64,000 bases of DNA from Lithobates sylvaticus (taxonomy: Eukaryota > Chordata > Amphibia > Anura > Ranidae). The position numbers were made by a program, and so were the translations under genes. Shown in pieces: positions 63,156 through 64,000 of this stretch (position 1 is its first letter; each line of letters begins with the position of its first letter). Location: the NCBI GenBank assembly GCA_028564925.1, contig CM053031.1:165250226-165314225 (forward strand), read 5' to 3'. Under the pieces are notes generated by a model, which saw nothing but the letters and a program-made list of their open reading frames with translations, was not told the origin of the DNA and did not search any database.

Positions 63156-64000
63156 CAGTATCTCGCAAAAAAGAGTACATCCCTCATATTTTTGTAAATA
63201 TTTTATTATATCTTTTCATGTGACAACACTGAAGAAATTACAATTTTCTACAATGTAAAGTAGTGAGTGTACAGCTTACATAACAGTGTAAATTTGCTGT
63301 CCCCTCAGGGTTTAGGTCTGGAGACATGCTTGGCCAGTTCATTACCTTTATCCTCAGTTTCTTTAGCATGGCAGTAGTCGTCCTGGAGGTGTGGCTGGGG
63401 TCGTTATCATGTTGGAATACTGCCCTGCAGCCCAGTCTCTGAAGGGAGGGGGTCGTGCTCTGCTTCAGTATGTCACAGTGATATGCCACCATGCTTGACT
63501 GTAGGCAAGACACACTTGTTTTTGTACTCCTCACCTGGTTTTCGACACACACGCTTTACACCATCTGAACCAAATAAGTTTATCTTGGTCTCATCAGACC
63601 ACAGGACATGGTTCCAGTAAACCATGTCCTTAGTCTGCTTGTCTTCAGCAAACTGTTTGCAGGTTTTCTTGTGCATCATCTTTAGAAGAGGCTTCCTTCT
63701 GGGATGACAGCCATGCAGACCAATTTGATGCAGTGTGCCGCATATTGTCGGAGCACTGACAGGCTGACCCCCCACATCTTCAACCTCTGCAGCAATGCTG
63801 GCAGCACTCATATGTCCATTTGTCCATTTCCCAAAGACAACCTCTGGATACGACGCTGAGCACGTGCACTTCTTTGGTCAACCATGGTGAGGTCTGTTCT
63901 GAGTGGAACCTGTCCTGGTAAACCGCTATATGGTCTTGGCCACCATGCTGCAGCTCAGTTTCAGGGTCCTGGCAATCTTCTTATAGCTTAGGCCATCTTC
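63156..64000 (-). mobile_element. Tc1 transposon, cut by the window edge
   Basis: The left terminal inverted repeat starts CAGTATCTCGCAAAAAAGAG after a TA target (63154-63155) and continues through the Tc1 word tttgtaaatattttattata. Transposase remnants follow on the minus strand. The other end lies past 64000. It sits in the last GRIN2A intron, in the same orientation as the gene. Confidence 0.9.
63238..64000 (-). pseudogene. Tc1 transposase remnant
   Basis: Pieces in order on the minus strand: helix-turn-helix words in the last 190 bp of the window (EDGLSYKKIARTLKLS), then IAAEVEDVGGQPVSAPTICG, HPRRKPLL, and the first catalytic Asp in HVLWSDETKINLFG. In another frame follow the second catalytic Asp in QHDNDPSHTS and SPDLNPE. 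After SPDLNP the frame runs straight into the 3' non-coding sequence. The third catalytic residue and the C-terminus (usually about 340 residues in all) are therefore deleted. There is also a frameshift between 63473 and 63552. It cannot transpose itself. Confidence 0.9.

Overview
The window is vertebrate nuclear DNA, most likely from a neobatrachian, probably ranid, frog. One host gene can be read: the last coding exon of GRIN2A (NMDA receptor subunit GluN2A) on the minus strand at 60934-62718. It ends in the family's PDZ ligand ESDV and aligns along its length with the human cytoplasmic tail as I remember it. The frog assignment rests on repeat families I recognise from frog genomes: TTAA-flanked elements ending in TTAACC, Harbinger elements with TGCCCCATACACACG-type ends, L1 and CR1 LINEs, Penelope-like elements and a chromodomain Ty3/gypsy element. 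The species is not determined. No bacterial genes, operons, CRISPR arrays, rRNA or convincing tRNA genes are present.

Layout. 1-505: Penelope-like fragment. 976-11236: about 10 kb of a 19-20 bp C-rich minisatellite in four blocks, with two identical 275-bp spacers. It is followed by a 145-bp-arm inverted repeat, a short palindrome and (TA)36. 12485-13150: polypurine tract. 14359-16511 and 17035-17807: two TTAA-flanked non-autonomous transposons; the first carries two further minisatellites. 18305-37182: a nest of insertions. An old plus-strand L1 holds a hAT-like element (19075-19901, 8-bp target duplication) and a minus-strand chromovirus (22233-37009, 5-bp duplication). The chromovirus in turn holds a nearly intact minus-strand L1 (24100-31438, 18-bp duplication) and a 1.95-kb non-coding insertion (32993-34944, 14-bp duplication) with a well-formed hammerhead ribozyme motif. 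37190-41040: an old minus-strand L1 split by another hAT-like element. 43001-43830: CR1 remnant split by a Harbinger MITE.

45447-54511: a Penelope-like insertion arranged as a large inverted duplication, bounded by a 14-bp target duplication. Its left arm was later hit by a 2.4-kb foldback Harbinger-type element; the right arm keeps the empty site. 54836-57045: CR1 and MITE fragments. About 57.0-60.9 kb: DNA with few repeats 3' of GRIN2A, probably including its 3' UTR. 60934-62718: the GRIN2A exon. 63156 to the window end: a decayed Tc1 transposon in the preceding GRIN2A intron.

The only gene-level function is GluN2A's tail, which anchors and regulates a postsynaptic glutamate-gated channel. 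Everything else is mobile DNA and tandem repeats downstream of that gene. The observations most worth following are the hammerhead-bearing insertion, the inverted Penelope duplication with its built-in before-and-after insertion site, the young L1, and a transposon-linked minisatellite that has expanded into a 10-kb array. All divergence statements were made by eye, and no alignment or database search was run.
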